Of a stretch of DNA of 64,000 nucleotides, positions 25,480 to 40,725 are shown piece after piece. The stretch lies in the NCBI GenBank assembly GCA_000320605.2, contig KB445803.1, positions 938,617 through 1,002,616 on the forward strand, in the 5' to 3' direction. The stretch is from Gelatoporia subvermispora B (taxonomy: Eukaryota > Basidiomycota > Agaricomycetes > Polyporales > Gelatoporiaceae). Both the position numbers and the translations under genes were made by a program. The notes beneath the pieces were generated by a model that had not been told where the DNA came from, made no database searches, and worked only from the letters and a program-made list of their open reading frames with translations. Positions within the stretch are counted from its first letter, which is position 1; each line of letters starts with the position of its first letter.

Positions 25480-26188
25480 CTACCGCAATGAGTTTACGTA
25501 TTGCTGCAAGGTGTGGGTTAACAGAGTTGGAACGGGAACGGAAGACGGCCAGCGCACCTGCTCTAGTTGCGCAACGGAAGTCTTGAATTCGCCAACCTCT
25601 CGCCAGCAGTCCAGTGTGCTCTTCGAGTGCGACCTGGGCATATCATGCTCAGTTGCTCAAATAATTGAAGCATAGGAGACACTCACTTGTAGCACGAGAC
25701 CACCGCCTCGCCCTTCGCGCGGACCTCCGCAAAGTCCTGCGCCTCCTGTCGCTGGTGGAACCGCTCGACCTTGCGCCTGACCTCCTCAAGGTCACCCATG
25801 AGCGCAGCACTGCTGCGCACGGAGCCCGCGCCCTCCACGGCATCGCCCGCGGCGGCCTCGCCGGCCATCTCGCGCTCGCGGTCGAGGTTCTCCTTCTCGA
25901 GGGCACGCTCGATCTCTGCGCGCACATCCTCCTCTTCTGCGCGAAGCCGCGTGAGCTCAGCATCAATGCGCGCGCGGACGTGTGCGTCGAGCGTCGTCTG
26001 CCGCTCGGGCGGGATTGCGGGCGAGGCGAGCTGGTCCGAGAGCTGGTTCACGACATCTTGCGAGAACTGGGTAGGGTCGCTGGGGTAAGCGGCGATTAGG
26101 ACACGGTGTAAGATGGACAGACCTGTATGGGGGTCTCTGCGACGAAGACTTTCTCGTCTTGGGAGGGAGTGGACTGGCTCGCACCCAT
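25480..26188 (-). CDS. mic19: MICOS complex subunit MIC19
   Basis: Four exons (26188-26123, 26066-25687, 25633-25558, 25503-25480) give 181 aa. The N-terminus MGASQST fits N-myristoylation at Gly2, as in Mic19/CHCHD3. The motif VFVAETPIQFS, a Glu/Arg-rich coiled coil (residues ~50-95), and a C-terminal Cys pair, CYKSHSKSTLDC (CX10C) followed by WREV, match the fungal Mic19 (DUF1690) pattern. The protein sits on the intermembrane-space face of the inner membrane and helps form crista junctions with Mic60. The last exon is only 24 bp and supplies the final residues QYVNSLR; its acceptor, TTGCAG, is good. The gene lies 179 bp downstream of the DHX35-like gene on the same strand. Confidence 0.9.
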
Positions 26189-26367
26189 GCTGAGACTGCC
26201 CCCGCAAGCTCGGTTTTTGGTGGAGGTTAGATCGGTGGTGGGAGGACACAGGCGCGCGCCAAACCAGGCAGGTGCATGTCGCTTCACGCGAACAACGTCA
26301 TCCCCGCATTTGCCCATAAAGGCTCTCCTCCGTTTTACAATTTCGGGATAGGTAGTCTACAATATAA

Positions 26368-29255
26368 TTACGATGATACAGAGGCACCAGTATGTTTGTC
26401 GTAAAATTTGTGTCCGTACTCAAGGAGCCTGCAGACCAGATCAGCCAGTCTCATCATGGGTACCACCAGATTCAGATTAGCATAACACGTACCAGTCGGG
26501 CTCTATTTCTGTCAAGATGCGAATTCTGAGGGAACAGCATAAGCGAGGAACAATGCATTGAGAAACAGAACTCACTGTGTCTTTTTAGTCTCTTCCATCT
26601 CATGGAAGAGGACCCAGCCAGACCGGGGCTTTCGAGTGAATAAGACGGAATTCGGGTGCACATGCAGCACCTATCTCGCATCGGTCAACAAGGCTTGGGA
26701 TATCTGCAAACTGTGACATACCGCATTCCCTCGCACTGAGCGATACGTCCCATCTGCGACCCATCGCGCTCCATTTCGCCAATACCCGCTGACAAGGCAT
26801 TTTCGCAATCTCTTGGCATCACCCTCGCAACTCTCTAATGGCAGACCGAACCGCTGCATATATTTCTTGAGCTGCGACCTAATCGAGACTGCACGAGACA
26901 TAGCTCGGAATGACAATGCGTGCGATTTGCACCAAGAGGATGATTTGCCATAGCGAACGAATGCGATGTATGCTGATACACGTGTGAGCTCAACGGTCTA
27001 TGACATAGGACTTCGTAGGTGCTCACCATTTAGTAATGTGAGATGATCCTGGCAGAATTACGATGAGCGCTGGGAACTATAGGTACGATGCTGTACTTAC
27101 CCCCTCCTCGGCGGTAAACTTCCGCCGCTCTAGTTCAGCAAGTGCGCCGGCGGCACCTTCTGGGATGACGAAGACGTCCTACAAAATTTGAGACAGATGT
27201 TCGACGGGATACCGACGGAAATACTCACCTGTACAGTCGTCATTGCAGCAATCGTTAGTATCTCCTCCCCGCAAGTGTACTCCTTAGAGCTGAACAACTG
27301 CGGGAAGTCAGCTACGGCCCTATAACTCCAGGTAACAGAACATACCATGCGCGCGATATTGACCTCCACCGGGCACTCCGCGACCTTCTCACCTGTCACT
27401 GTCAGCCGCCCATCATCGCCAATCATGCCCGCCGCGAACAGGCCCTCTAGTGCGCGCAGCACGCTCTCCGCGGGTGGCGACGTCACCCACTCGAAGTTCA
27501 TCAAGTTGTCGATCCCGAGCGACTTCAGCTGCAAGATCGGCGTTGTCAGGTCCGTCCGCGTGATCTCAGGTTGTGTTGTCAGCGGGAGCTTGTCGAGCGC
27601 GCTCTCGGGGTAGAGCCGATAGCAGATCCCCGCGGAGGTGCGGCCGGCGCGACCGGCGCGCTGGGTCGCAGAAGCTTGCGAGACGGGGACCGTGACGAGG
27701 GAGGAGAGAGCGGTAGTGGGATTGTATGTACGAATCTACTTGAAGCTTAGTGTGAGGTCTATGGGATAGTTTCACATGCAAACCTTGACGAAGCCAGAAT
27801 CAACGACGAACTTGATGCCTTCAATTGTGACACTCGCCTTCGTCATATGTCAGCCCATGGACCGTCGCCTGGAATGTACGACTTACTTCAGCAATATTTG
27901 TCGAGACGATGACCTTGCGACTTCCCCGCTCGGCGGGCTCAAAGACGCTTAGTTGTTCATTTGTGCTAAGCCCCGCGTGGAGGGCCAGTAATTTCAAGTG
28001 TGCTGCATTTCGTGGGAGCCTGCGATATTGTGAGCACGACGGAGTGTAAAGTAGTCGAAGTGGACCTACGTGGGCAACATTTCTGAAAGCTCCTCAAGAC
28101 ATCGATCGATTTCTTCGCGACCAGTCAAGAACACGAGAATGTCTCCCGGACCGTGCTGTCACAAGATAAGCCTCATAGTAGTATCCCAATGGAAAGAAGT
28201 ATTCACATGGAGATGAATGTTCCAGACGACCTCTGCAGCCTTGCGGACATAATCGGGCGTCGGCTCCTGGAGGTATGCTACCTGTACGGGGTACATGCGG
28301 CCCTCCAAACTAACAATGACGGATTCGTCCTCGGAGTTTCCGGCATTAAAGTACTCCAGGAATGAGGTGGCATCGAGTGTTGCAGATGAGATGATCAGCC
28401 TCAATGAAGGACGCTTCCGGCGTATCCTGTGAGCAAAGTCAGCTCACACAGGCCCTCTTACCAAGACACAGCTCACTTCTTTAGGATCCCCAGCATAAGG
28501 TCTGTATACACACTGCGCTCATGTGCTTCGTCGATCTTTATCGGTCTATGTCAGGATGAGTCCATGGCCAGGCGGCGCGAGCGGCTGCGTACCATAATAA
28601 CGCTGTAGCGGCTAAGGAGAGGGTCCAACAGTGTCTCGCGGAAGAGCATGCCATCGGTCATGTAAAGTATTCGAGTGCGCTCCTTGTCACTCGCGTCTTC
28701 GAACCGGATAGTGTATCCGACCTGCTACACGGTCAGAACGCGCAATCCGGGTTACAGGATGGGTACGCACCTCGTCCCCGATGATTGAGCCAACCTCCGT
28801 AGCCACACGATTTGCAACAGACGTTGCTGCCACTCTCCTTGGTTGCGTGCATGCGATAACATTCCCCTCGGCTGCCCAACCGGCTTCATACAGGTACTGT
28901 GGGAGCTCTGTGAGATGTCCATTGTTAGCGCACCCATATGGCACAGACTCGGGGCTACGTACGCGTTGTCTTTCCACAGCCTGTTTGTCCCACTAGTATC
29001 ACGACTCCGTATTTCTCAACACAGTATAGTAGTTTCTCCCCTAGTTGAGGACGCTCAATTTCATGGGTTCACTTTCCAGCGAGGAGCTGAACACTGACTA
29101 TGCTTAAATATTGGCAGGCGTTCGCGCGCAGACTGAATGGACAACGAGCCGGATGTAGGTGCAGATGGGACAACATTTTCCTCGGTCTCATTGGCGCGGT
29201 CGAGAGTGCTGCCTGGGCCGGCTGTGCCGGGTTTCCAAAATTGGAGAGACGTCAT
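26368..29255 (-). CDS. DEAH-box RNA helicase, DHX35-like
   Basis: The multi-exon gene starts at ATG 29255 ([16 protein letters not shown]) and stops at 26370-26368. Helicase motifs appear in order across exons: motif [11 protein letters not shown] (about 28970, split by an intron), Ia [14 protein letters not shown] (about 28530), [12 protein letters not shown] region [19 protein letters not shown], and [10 protein letters not shown] (about 27640). The winged-helix/ratchet region (GVEKVAEC-like [12 protein letters not shown]) and the OB-fold end ([13 protein letters not shown]) follow. The opening [10 protein letters not shown] is typical of DHX35, a helicase found in human spliceosomal C complex and lacking a clear budding-yeast ortholog. 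The C-terminus reads [15 protein letters not shown]. Introns at 29068-29040, 28961-28916 and several more were checked for phase, but I did not fix every boundary. It is divergent from YJU2, with 200 bp between starts. Confidence 0.9.
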
Positions 29256-29455
29256 GGCGGGACGAGCGAAGCGGTTGTTTGGATCAAAGGCCTTTGCACG
29301 CTACAACAAACACACCACAATAACATCCACTTACCAAGCGCTCACATTAGATACCTCGATCTGCTCACTCTCATAAGCAGACCTTATCCAGCCTGAACCT
29401 CACACTCCACACGTACTCTCCTCACACATACTCCATCCATTGACACGCATTCAAC

Positions 29456-30408
29456 ATGTCTGAACGTAAAGTTTTGAACAAGTACTTCCCGCCGGATTTC
29501 GATCCGTCTCTCATTCCGAGACGAAAGCTACCAAAGAACTCGCAACAGGTCGTCCGTCTTATGGCCCCATTCTCTATGTATGCCATGCTTACTTCTAGTG
29601 ATAGATATAGCATGCTGACGTGAGCTACTAGGCGCTGTAACACATGCGGAGAGTACATCTATAAGGGCAAGAAGTTCAATGCAAGGAAGGAGACCGTCGA
29701 GGGTGAAGATTACTACGGCATTAAGATCTTCCGCTTCTACATCAAATGGTGGGTCTCTTCCAGCTTATCTTTGGCGTTACTTGCTAACCATGCTACCGCA
29801 GTACGTTATGTTCCGCTGAGATTACCTTCAAGACAGATCCCAAGAACACCGATTACTCTGCTGAACACGGCGCCTCTCGCAATTTCGAGCCATGGAGAGA
29901 AGAGAGGGCGGTAGAGGAGGAGGACCGGCTAGCCAAGCTAGAAGAAGAGGAGAACAACCCTATGAAAGCTTTAGAAAACCGCACAGTTGACTCGAAGCGG
30001 GAAATGGATATCCTCGACGCGCTGCAGGATATCCGCGCGCGGAATGCACGGAACGAGCGAATGGGTCAGTCCGTTGACCTTTTGGAGCGCATTACGGTGG
30101 AGGAGCTAGAGACGGAGGAGGATCGGGAACAGAAGAGGTTAGACGAGGAGGACGAGAAGTTGGTGCGGGAGGTGTTTTCGAAGGTGACCGTACCCGTTGC
30201 GGGGCCATCTGGCGAGACGAAGACAGTGACAGTCAAGCGGAAAGCTGGCGACATCGAGCCGGACTTGGACAAACTGCTACCGTCGACGTCGACACTCACA
30301 TCCTCGAAACTTGCTACTGCACCTGCTGTGAAAAAGCAGAAGACAGATCTGAAGAAATCGCTAGGAATCAAGATTAAGAGCAAACCAGCCGCAAAGGCAG
30401 CCGTATAA
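29456..30408 (+). CDS. yju2: Splicing factor YJU2 (CWC16 family)
   Basis: Three exons (29456-29577, 29632-29748, 29802-30408) give 281 aa. The start [18 protein letters not shown] is the conserved CWC16 opening. Two Cys pairs bind zinc: CNTC (followed by [15 protein letters not shown]) and CTLC after FRFYIK. The block [16 protein letters not shown] and the acidic helix after FEPWREE are typical. The C-terminus is Lys-rich ([12 protein letters not shown]). Yju2 joins the spliceosome through the NineTeen complex and promotes the first catalytic step. It starts 200 bp from the DHX35-like gene on the opposite strand and lies 6 kb from CEF1, so three splicing genes sit close together. Confidence 0.95.
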
Positions 30409-30701
30409 GCATTGTTGGTGCTGTATCATCACTGGGTTTCATGTTGTACCACTACATTCATCAGTATAATATATCCATCATCTGTCATACACATACATGG
30501 CGTGCTCTGTGAACAGGATGCCCAGACTTGGCTCTGGAATGGGTGGGGTATGATAGGCGTGGATTAGCCGCCTGGAGAGAACGTCATCGACGCGCGACGG
30601 AACATGCACTGCACTCCTCTCTCAACTACACTCCCATAACGACCACCCACGATACCTGAGATACCTTCAACCTGTAGACCGAACCCAGCAACTTTGCGGC
30701 C

Positions 30702-33228
30702 ATGATGGCCTATACTTCTGCCATTGTATCCACGCTCTTCCGAGCATGTGTGTTTGTATTCTTGGAAGTGGTGCGTGGTTCATCCTCGGGACGCGCGCGC
30801 TATCCGACTCACGCGCATCATCAGATACCTATCCGCTTTGGCAAGACTGTCATCCCCGTTCTGTATTTCCTATACCTACTTGCTGTGTACTTCCAACAAA
30901 TACCATCTACCGGCCACTGGAAGATCAAAGTCCAGGGCCCGCCGACTGACGGGAAGTCAGGCGAGAAGAAGGCCGGGAAGCAGTCAACGGTGGTTGCCGT
31001 CGAGGTGCGCATTCATGCTGTATGGTCTCATGGACCTGGTCTCACCACCGCTTCGTTCAGCCGGAAGTGTCGTTGCGAAATGCCCTTTATACACTGCTAT
31101 ACTCTACCCCAAGTCCGATCCGGAAGCTGAGGATAGCCAATGTCGTGATCAACACTCTACTCCTTGCTGCTACAGTTGATTTTGTGGTGGAACCATACTT
31201 CGATGATGCAAAGGACGTTATATACTCCCGCGTTGGCGCTGTATACCCAGATGCAGCGAAATTGGTTGTTCGCTATCCAGCCGAGAACGTTACGACGAAC
31301 ACTGTGCACATTGCATGGCGTCCAGTAGACCCTCTATTTGGCGACGATACAGTATGGAGAGCCGGGCCAGTTGTCGAGCTGACTCAAGAAGACGACTGGG
31401 TGGGTACAGTCAAGCTGCGGGGACTATGGCCGAGCACCGACTATGAATGTGTGTACAGTTTATGGTGTATTGAGGTCATGCCTTTGAAGTGCATTTTAGA
31501 CAGACTGCAATATTCCAATGGGACTACCCTGCCGTACCCCACAGCTCCCATTCGCTTCCATACCTTTCCGGACCCTCGCCTACTCAGTGGATCGCACTTC
31601 CGCTTCTTGGCATCGTCGTGTATGACGCCGAATTTCCCGTACATGCCATTCCAGGGACGCAGAATCAAGGGCTTTGACCTCCTAGCAGACTATCTCTGGC
31701 ACGACAAGTCGTCTTCACTAGTTGTACCATCTTCAGACTCGGAGGACGGGGCACAGATATTCGAACAGGTATCATCGGCTGCTTCAGAGCTGGCGGAGAC
31801 CGTGTCTAGCTTGGCTCGATCGAGTGTTCTAGACCCTTTGGAAACTGCTGCTAGTTCGCTTACGGCATCTGCAGCTCCCGCTCCCGTAAACTCGACGAAG
31901 CCTCCTGCAGAATTCATGATCTTCATGGGTGATTTCATCTACGCCGATGTCCCTATCTACTATGGGGACGACAAGGAGGCCTATCGGCGTTTGTACCGGA
32001 GAAACTACCAGAGCCCCAGCTTCCGGAAGGTGTATGAACGACTGCGTGAGTACAACTTGATCTTTCATACGAGCTTGATATCTAAGTAATCCGCAGCCAT
32101 AATTCATACATACGATGACCACGAGGTTCGCGATTCAACGTCCGATTCCTGGGAAGGTTATTAATCATTCGACAGATTGCGAACAATTTTGCTGGGAAAG
32201 CGGATGACTCTACACCGCCGTTCCCCAACGCTTCGGATGCATTCCGCCTATATAATGCATACGCCAACTATGACCCGCCAGAAGATGGCCAGCACTATTT
32301 CGACTTTCACCACGGCGATGCTGCATTTTTCGTGATGGACACTCGTCGGTACCGTTCAGACGTATTCACGGAAGACGTCACGACACGTACGATGCTTGGA
32401 GACAAGCAATTGGCCACTCTGTACGACTGGCTGAGCAAAGTATGCTCATTCACGTTTAGTCAGGTGTTTTTCACGAGTTTTAACCTTCTCCTAGGTGAAC
32501 AACACCGCGACTTTCAAGTTCTTGGTCTCCTCGGTACCATTCACGTCATTATGGCAGCATGACGCGCAGACAGACTCTTGGGCTGGGTTCCCGGTGGAGA
32601 AGGCCGCGTTACTCAACGCGCTGCACTCTGTTCCAAACGTGGTCATCCTCTCTGGGGACCGCCATGAGTTCGCGGCTATCCAATACAACGCCGCGGACGC
32701 GGGGCACAATGTCTTGGAGCTTTCGACGAGCCCATTGAGCATGTTCTACATTCCATTGTTCCGGACGCTGAAGTCGCGCAGCGATGAGATCGTACAGCGG
32801 ACAAAAGAAGTTGTGACAATCGGCGTGGACGGGGTCAATCGGACTACGACCGTAGTTGAGGAGGTACCGCAGGAGGAGGTCGTAAAGTATATTGCGACAG
32901 GTAACTACAAGTGGTCAGTGAATCCAGCAGTCGTTGTGTGTCTTTGTCACGAATTTGCCTCTCAGGTCTTCAATTGAAGTGGACACGAGAGACTTGGACC
33001 ACCCGGCACTACATGTCGAAACGATCATCGATGGAAAAGAGGCATTCAAGTGAGTCAGGGCAAGAATACTTTCGTAATATTCGATTGACCATACTGCCTT
33101 CTCCTAGGCTGACTGTGGCAGGAAAGCCTGTCGACATTAAGGGAACAAAAGCGATCATATCCTCTGTTCCGGCATCCATTCTCGATGCACTGGGCAAAAT
33201 CGGACTGAAGCCGGGCCGATGGTTCTGA
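30702..33228 (+). CDS. PhoD-type phosphatase/phosphodiesterase, membrane-anchored
   Basis: Starts at the MMAY Met at 30702 (a second Met is at 30705). An N-terminal hydrophobic part (VSTLFRACVFVFLEV) is followed, after a likely 54-bp in-frame intron, by a second one (VIPVLYFLYLLAVYF), and a third hydrophobic stretch (ANVVINTLLLAATVDF) follows. The metallophosphatase domain shows SSCMTPNFPY, GDFIYADVP, HTYDDHEIANNF (split by an intron at about 32131-32175) and SGDRHEF, the motifs of PhoD-like proteins of fungi. It ends with KIGLKPGRWF. It likely cleaves phosphoester or phosphodiester bonds at a membrane; the substrate is unknown. About seven introns are needed, not all fixed to the base. The stop is 105 bp from the stop of PEX6 (convergent). 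Confidence 0.85.
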
Positions 33229-33333
33229 CCTGTTAGACGAGTAATTTGACTGTTACAGTTGATTACAATGTACACTTCGATAATAAAGCACGCCATCCAA
33301 TGTCTCCAGTACGAGCTATTATATCACAGGGTA

Positions 33334-37485
<4,152 letters not shown>

Positions 37486-37487
<2 letters not shown>

Positions 37488-38340
37488 GAGTCGCGGTGGT
37501 AGAGGATTTGGAGGTGGTCGTGGAGGAGGTAGCTGTCTTCCATCATCTACTGTAAATCATCCTTACCGAGCTTTTACAGGCCGTGGCGGTGGTCGGGGAG
37601 GATTCTCTGGCTACCGAGCGGATGCGGGTCCCCCCGATGAGGTTTTCGGTAAGTATCATATTATAACCCTGACGACTTCGAGCAGAATTTATAAGTTTGC
37701 TGTAGAGATGGGCTCGTTCGTGCACGCCGTAGAAGACGAAATGCTTTGCGGCTCTGTAATGCCCGACAAGGTCCCCTACTTCAACGCCCCCATCTACCTT
37801 CAAAACAAGTCCGTCATCGGGCGCGTGGACGAGATCCTCGGCCCAATAAACGAAGTCTTCTTCACCGTAAAGATGGGTGAAGGCATGGTGGCAAGCAGCT
37901 TCAAGAAGGGCGACAAGGTGTACATCGCTGGAGACAAGCTGCTGCCAATAGAGCGATTCCTACCAAAGCCGAAAGCTGCTGGAGGTGCGTTTTTCCATCT
38001 ATACGTACACTCGGATGCTGACCATGCCACTTTCAATAGGTGTTGCGAGTGCGTATCCCAGACTCCCCTTAGATTTGATAGATCACTCACAGAAACTACA
38101 GAGCGGGGGCGCGGTGCTGGCGGACGTGGAGGACCGGGCGGTAGGGGTCGAGGAGCACCTGGCGGCCGTGGTATGGGCCGCGGGGGCCCAAGAGGGGGTG
38201 GTCGTGGGGGAGGAAGGGGAGGATTCGGATTCGGCGGCGGCCGCGGTGCACCTCGAGGTGCCCCTCGCGGTCGGGGTGGAGGTGGTCGAGGTGATTTCGG
38301 CGGTCGGGGTGGTTTCCGTGGTGGTTTCCGCGGCTCATAG
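37486..38340 (+). CDS. gar1: H/ACA ribonucleoprotein subunit GAR1
   Basis: Predicted exons 37486-37528, 37580-37648, 37706-37984, 38040-38048 and 38093-38340 give 215 aa. The core ([45 protein letters not shown], then [22 protein letters not shown], given here in parts) is the conserved Gar1 domain, flanked by RGG-rich tails at both ends. Gar1 is a subunit of the nucleolar box H/ACA RNPs that make pseudouridine in rRNA. The 9-bp exon 38040-38048 (joining ...GGVAKTT...) is inferred; skipping it keeps the frame (AAGETTERG), so the two forms cannot be told apart without RNA. The start overlaps the possible PEX6 start on the opposite strand. Confidence 0.95.
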
Positions 38341-38498
38341 CGCGGAGACTGTAATAGGATATGTTTCTACGTATTGTATTCTCCTTGCTTTCCTCGACTC
38401 TGCAACGATCTTCCTCTCGCTGCCTCCCTTCCGAAGCAAAATCAATCCATATCGATACAATCCATAAGGTATGCTACACATAATGCAACTGGGGTATC

Positions 38499-39329
38499 CT
38501 AGGGCTTCAATGACTTGATCTCAGATGCGACAACCTTGACCCGTTCCGCGCGTTCGGCCTGCGCTGGTATGCTCTGGTAAAGGACGCAATGAGTATTGTG
38601 GGTCGTAAGTGTGCCTGGAGTTCGTACCTGTTGAAGCTCTTCTGTGATTGCATATGTCTTCTGAGCGGTTTGTTCCAGACTCTCGTAGATAGATTCGGGC
38701 ACTATGCATACACGCTGAGTGCTTTCTGAAGAAGCAGTAGTAGCAACATACGTACAATCTTCTTCTGCCATGTCAATGTCGTCTTCCAACGCGGCCAGAT
38801 CACTGGCGAGGACTTCATCCAAGGCTTGTCGGTCGGCGAAGAGTTCTTTCATTAGCTTCTCTGCCTCCTGGGGTTTAATGCGACGCTTCTCCGCGATCTC
38901 CTTGTCCCACTTCAAACTTTGCTCAGATAGTGCCCATATGTGCCTATCAAAACCCTCATCGAACGGCTCTTCTGCGTAGCACTTGAGAATGGACCAACAA
39001 CGGTAACAGATGCAGGCGAACCTTCTTCGTTCTGCTGTAGCTCCTCGAAGTTCTTCCCGTTCACCCGCACATTGGGCCGTGTCATTTCAAATGTCCTGTC
39101 AATGAACTGTTTGAATTGTAGCAGAATATCTTGAAGTGCATAAATAATGATATACTCGGTGCAGGTGTTGCAGAATAAGATCTCTTTCTGCGGAAGAACC
39201 AGTCGCCTCCAGTTCAGCATCGAGCGCCGCCAGCGCAGCAGCTGTGTAATTCTCTCGGATGCGGTGCCAGTCCTGCAGCGAGTCGACAGAAATCCTTGGA
39301 ATATCTTCCCGTTGATCCATGGGTGGCAA
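38499..39329 (-). CDS. Kinetochore subunit NSL1/Mis14-like (MIS12 complex)
   Basis: Five exons (39329-39156, 39106-39022, 38971-38756, 38701-38628, 38573-38499) give 207 aa, near yeast Nsl1 (216). It is mostly helical: ISVDSLQDWHRIRENY near the N-terminus, FIDRTFEMTRPNVRVNGKNFEE, then PFDEGFDRHIWALSEQSLKWDKEIAEKRR and a Gln/Leu-rich coiled coil to the end (VVASEIKSLKP). The EPFDE..D..IW..SE..LKWD..IA..RR pattern is what I associate with Mis14/Nsl1. This subunit of the MIS12/MIND complex links centromeric chromatin to Ndc80. The assignment is from memory of the pattern, with no catalytic motif to confirm it. Introns are 48-54 bp and in phase. A Met at 39320 is an alternative start. Convergent with GAR1 (158 bp between stops). 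Confidence 0.65.
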
Positions 39330-39717
39330 AACGATGGTTGCAAGCTATGTTCAGGTCGCCAGTAGACAAGACGCGTCCGTGTCAACACGTGCACCGTGTT
39401 TGCGTCGCGTCCTGTCGCGTCTCGCGTCTTGGCGTGACGACGCAGTTAGGCCACCTCCATCCCAGTCACTTCTGCATCTCGTTCGTCCCTGCCACTGCAC
39501 GTTTGATTGGACAGGGGAAACCGTTTTGCCATACCTCGACTTCATGATCAGCACGATATTTTCAGGAACGGTAACGATGTCACTAATGATTTGGCTATAG
39601 TACACGATGATGCAGTTTTCGAGGACAGATGCGACATGATACATTGAACGAGATCAAAGCTAGTCCGAGAGATCATCGCGCTTCGCACTCCATTGATCTG
39701 AATATCGCAGAGATCAG

Positions 39718-40434
39718 CTAATCCTCCCATTTGGTCTATCATAGTGTCAGTGAGGATTCCAGGGTGTATCCCAGCCACTTACCTCTGGGTGCAGCTTGAA
39801 TTGTTCGTACAATTCCCGGTTGAAAAAGCTGGCTTCAGTCTCGTTCTCTGCATGTACAAGTCAGTAAGTGTGAAGTGTGTGATAGACCCTCTGTGGACTC
39901 AGTAGTGTCGGAAAGGAACAGATATACTCACCGAGCCCGCAATCCGCGAGTGTCTTCGAATCATCGTCCAGAATCCAGTCGTCATGATCCAGGTTGATGA
40001 TGAGGTTTGATGTCTAGTGTCTTTGTCGTACATCGCTCATGATCCCATGACATATTCGTCGCACCTTGGCTCCGTGTGCCTTCGTATACAGCTTCAGGGT
40101 ATCTGTGCGCAACATCAATAGTATTCCCGCGTAATAGTCATATGTGCACACCAAGGACAATATTACGGTAGGGTCTCCAGCCTGCCTGTGTCTGAACAGC
40201 TAGACGAGAATTTCATACGGAGTTGCTACTGAGGCTCAGAAGAAGATGGATGATACCTTGTCTTGCCATCTCCTTGAGTTGGCCGACAGTTGTAGTCTCC
40301 AAGTTGACATGATGGAGGACAAGACTGCGTTCTGTCCGGAACTCGAACGACTTGATGATACGAATCGTTAGAGTCGCATCGGTTTTCGGCATGGCAAGGT
40401 TGGTCGGAACGTCAGAGATGCCGTCGCCAGACAT
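39718..40434 (-). CDS. UPF0538 family protein (C2orf76-like)
   Basis: A small protein from about six exons. Exon 1 (to 40257) reads DATLTIRIIKSFEFRTERSLVLHHVNL. Next exons give TQAGWRPYRNIVL, DTLKLYTKAHGAKT, NLIINLDHDDWIL, ENETEASFFNRELYEQFK, and the end HPETKWED with stop at 39720-39718. The order and motifs (R.I.SFE.R...VLHHVNL, TLK....AHGAKT, L..D.DWIL) match UPF0538, a conserved eukaryotic family of unknown function with a ubiquitin-like appearance. The first Met at 40434 (MSGDGISD) or the Met at 40392 (MPKTDATL) could be the start. It is divergent from SDA1, about 290-330 bp apart. Confidence 0.8.
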
Positions 40435-40725
40435 AGTCGTGAGATTAGGTGGTATTGATGTTGAAGAAATAGTGCTACACAGAAGTATAATGGGTGTACA
40501 GTGGAAGAGTTCAAGCCGATTATAAGCTACGAGACCGAGCTATAAGTAATTCCGCCAATTTCTGGAGGGTGCCATCGTCGAATCCCACCGAAGATGGTAA
40601 TCGTCTGTATGCGCGTGTTTGTCAAGAGCCTCGTCCCTGTCCAAAAATAGTAGTTGCCTTTTAGAAAATTACTGCCGCCCAAACGCTGCAGGCGGTCCGA
40701 GTCCTGCTAAACAACACTACTCGCA

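Noticed and set aside
30779..30832. Treating the in-frame 54-bp segment of the PhoD gene as coding
   Set aside because: It starts GTGCGT, ends CATCAG, has typical intron length, and its removal joins two hydrophobic stretches; more likely an intron, although retention keeps the frame.
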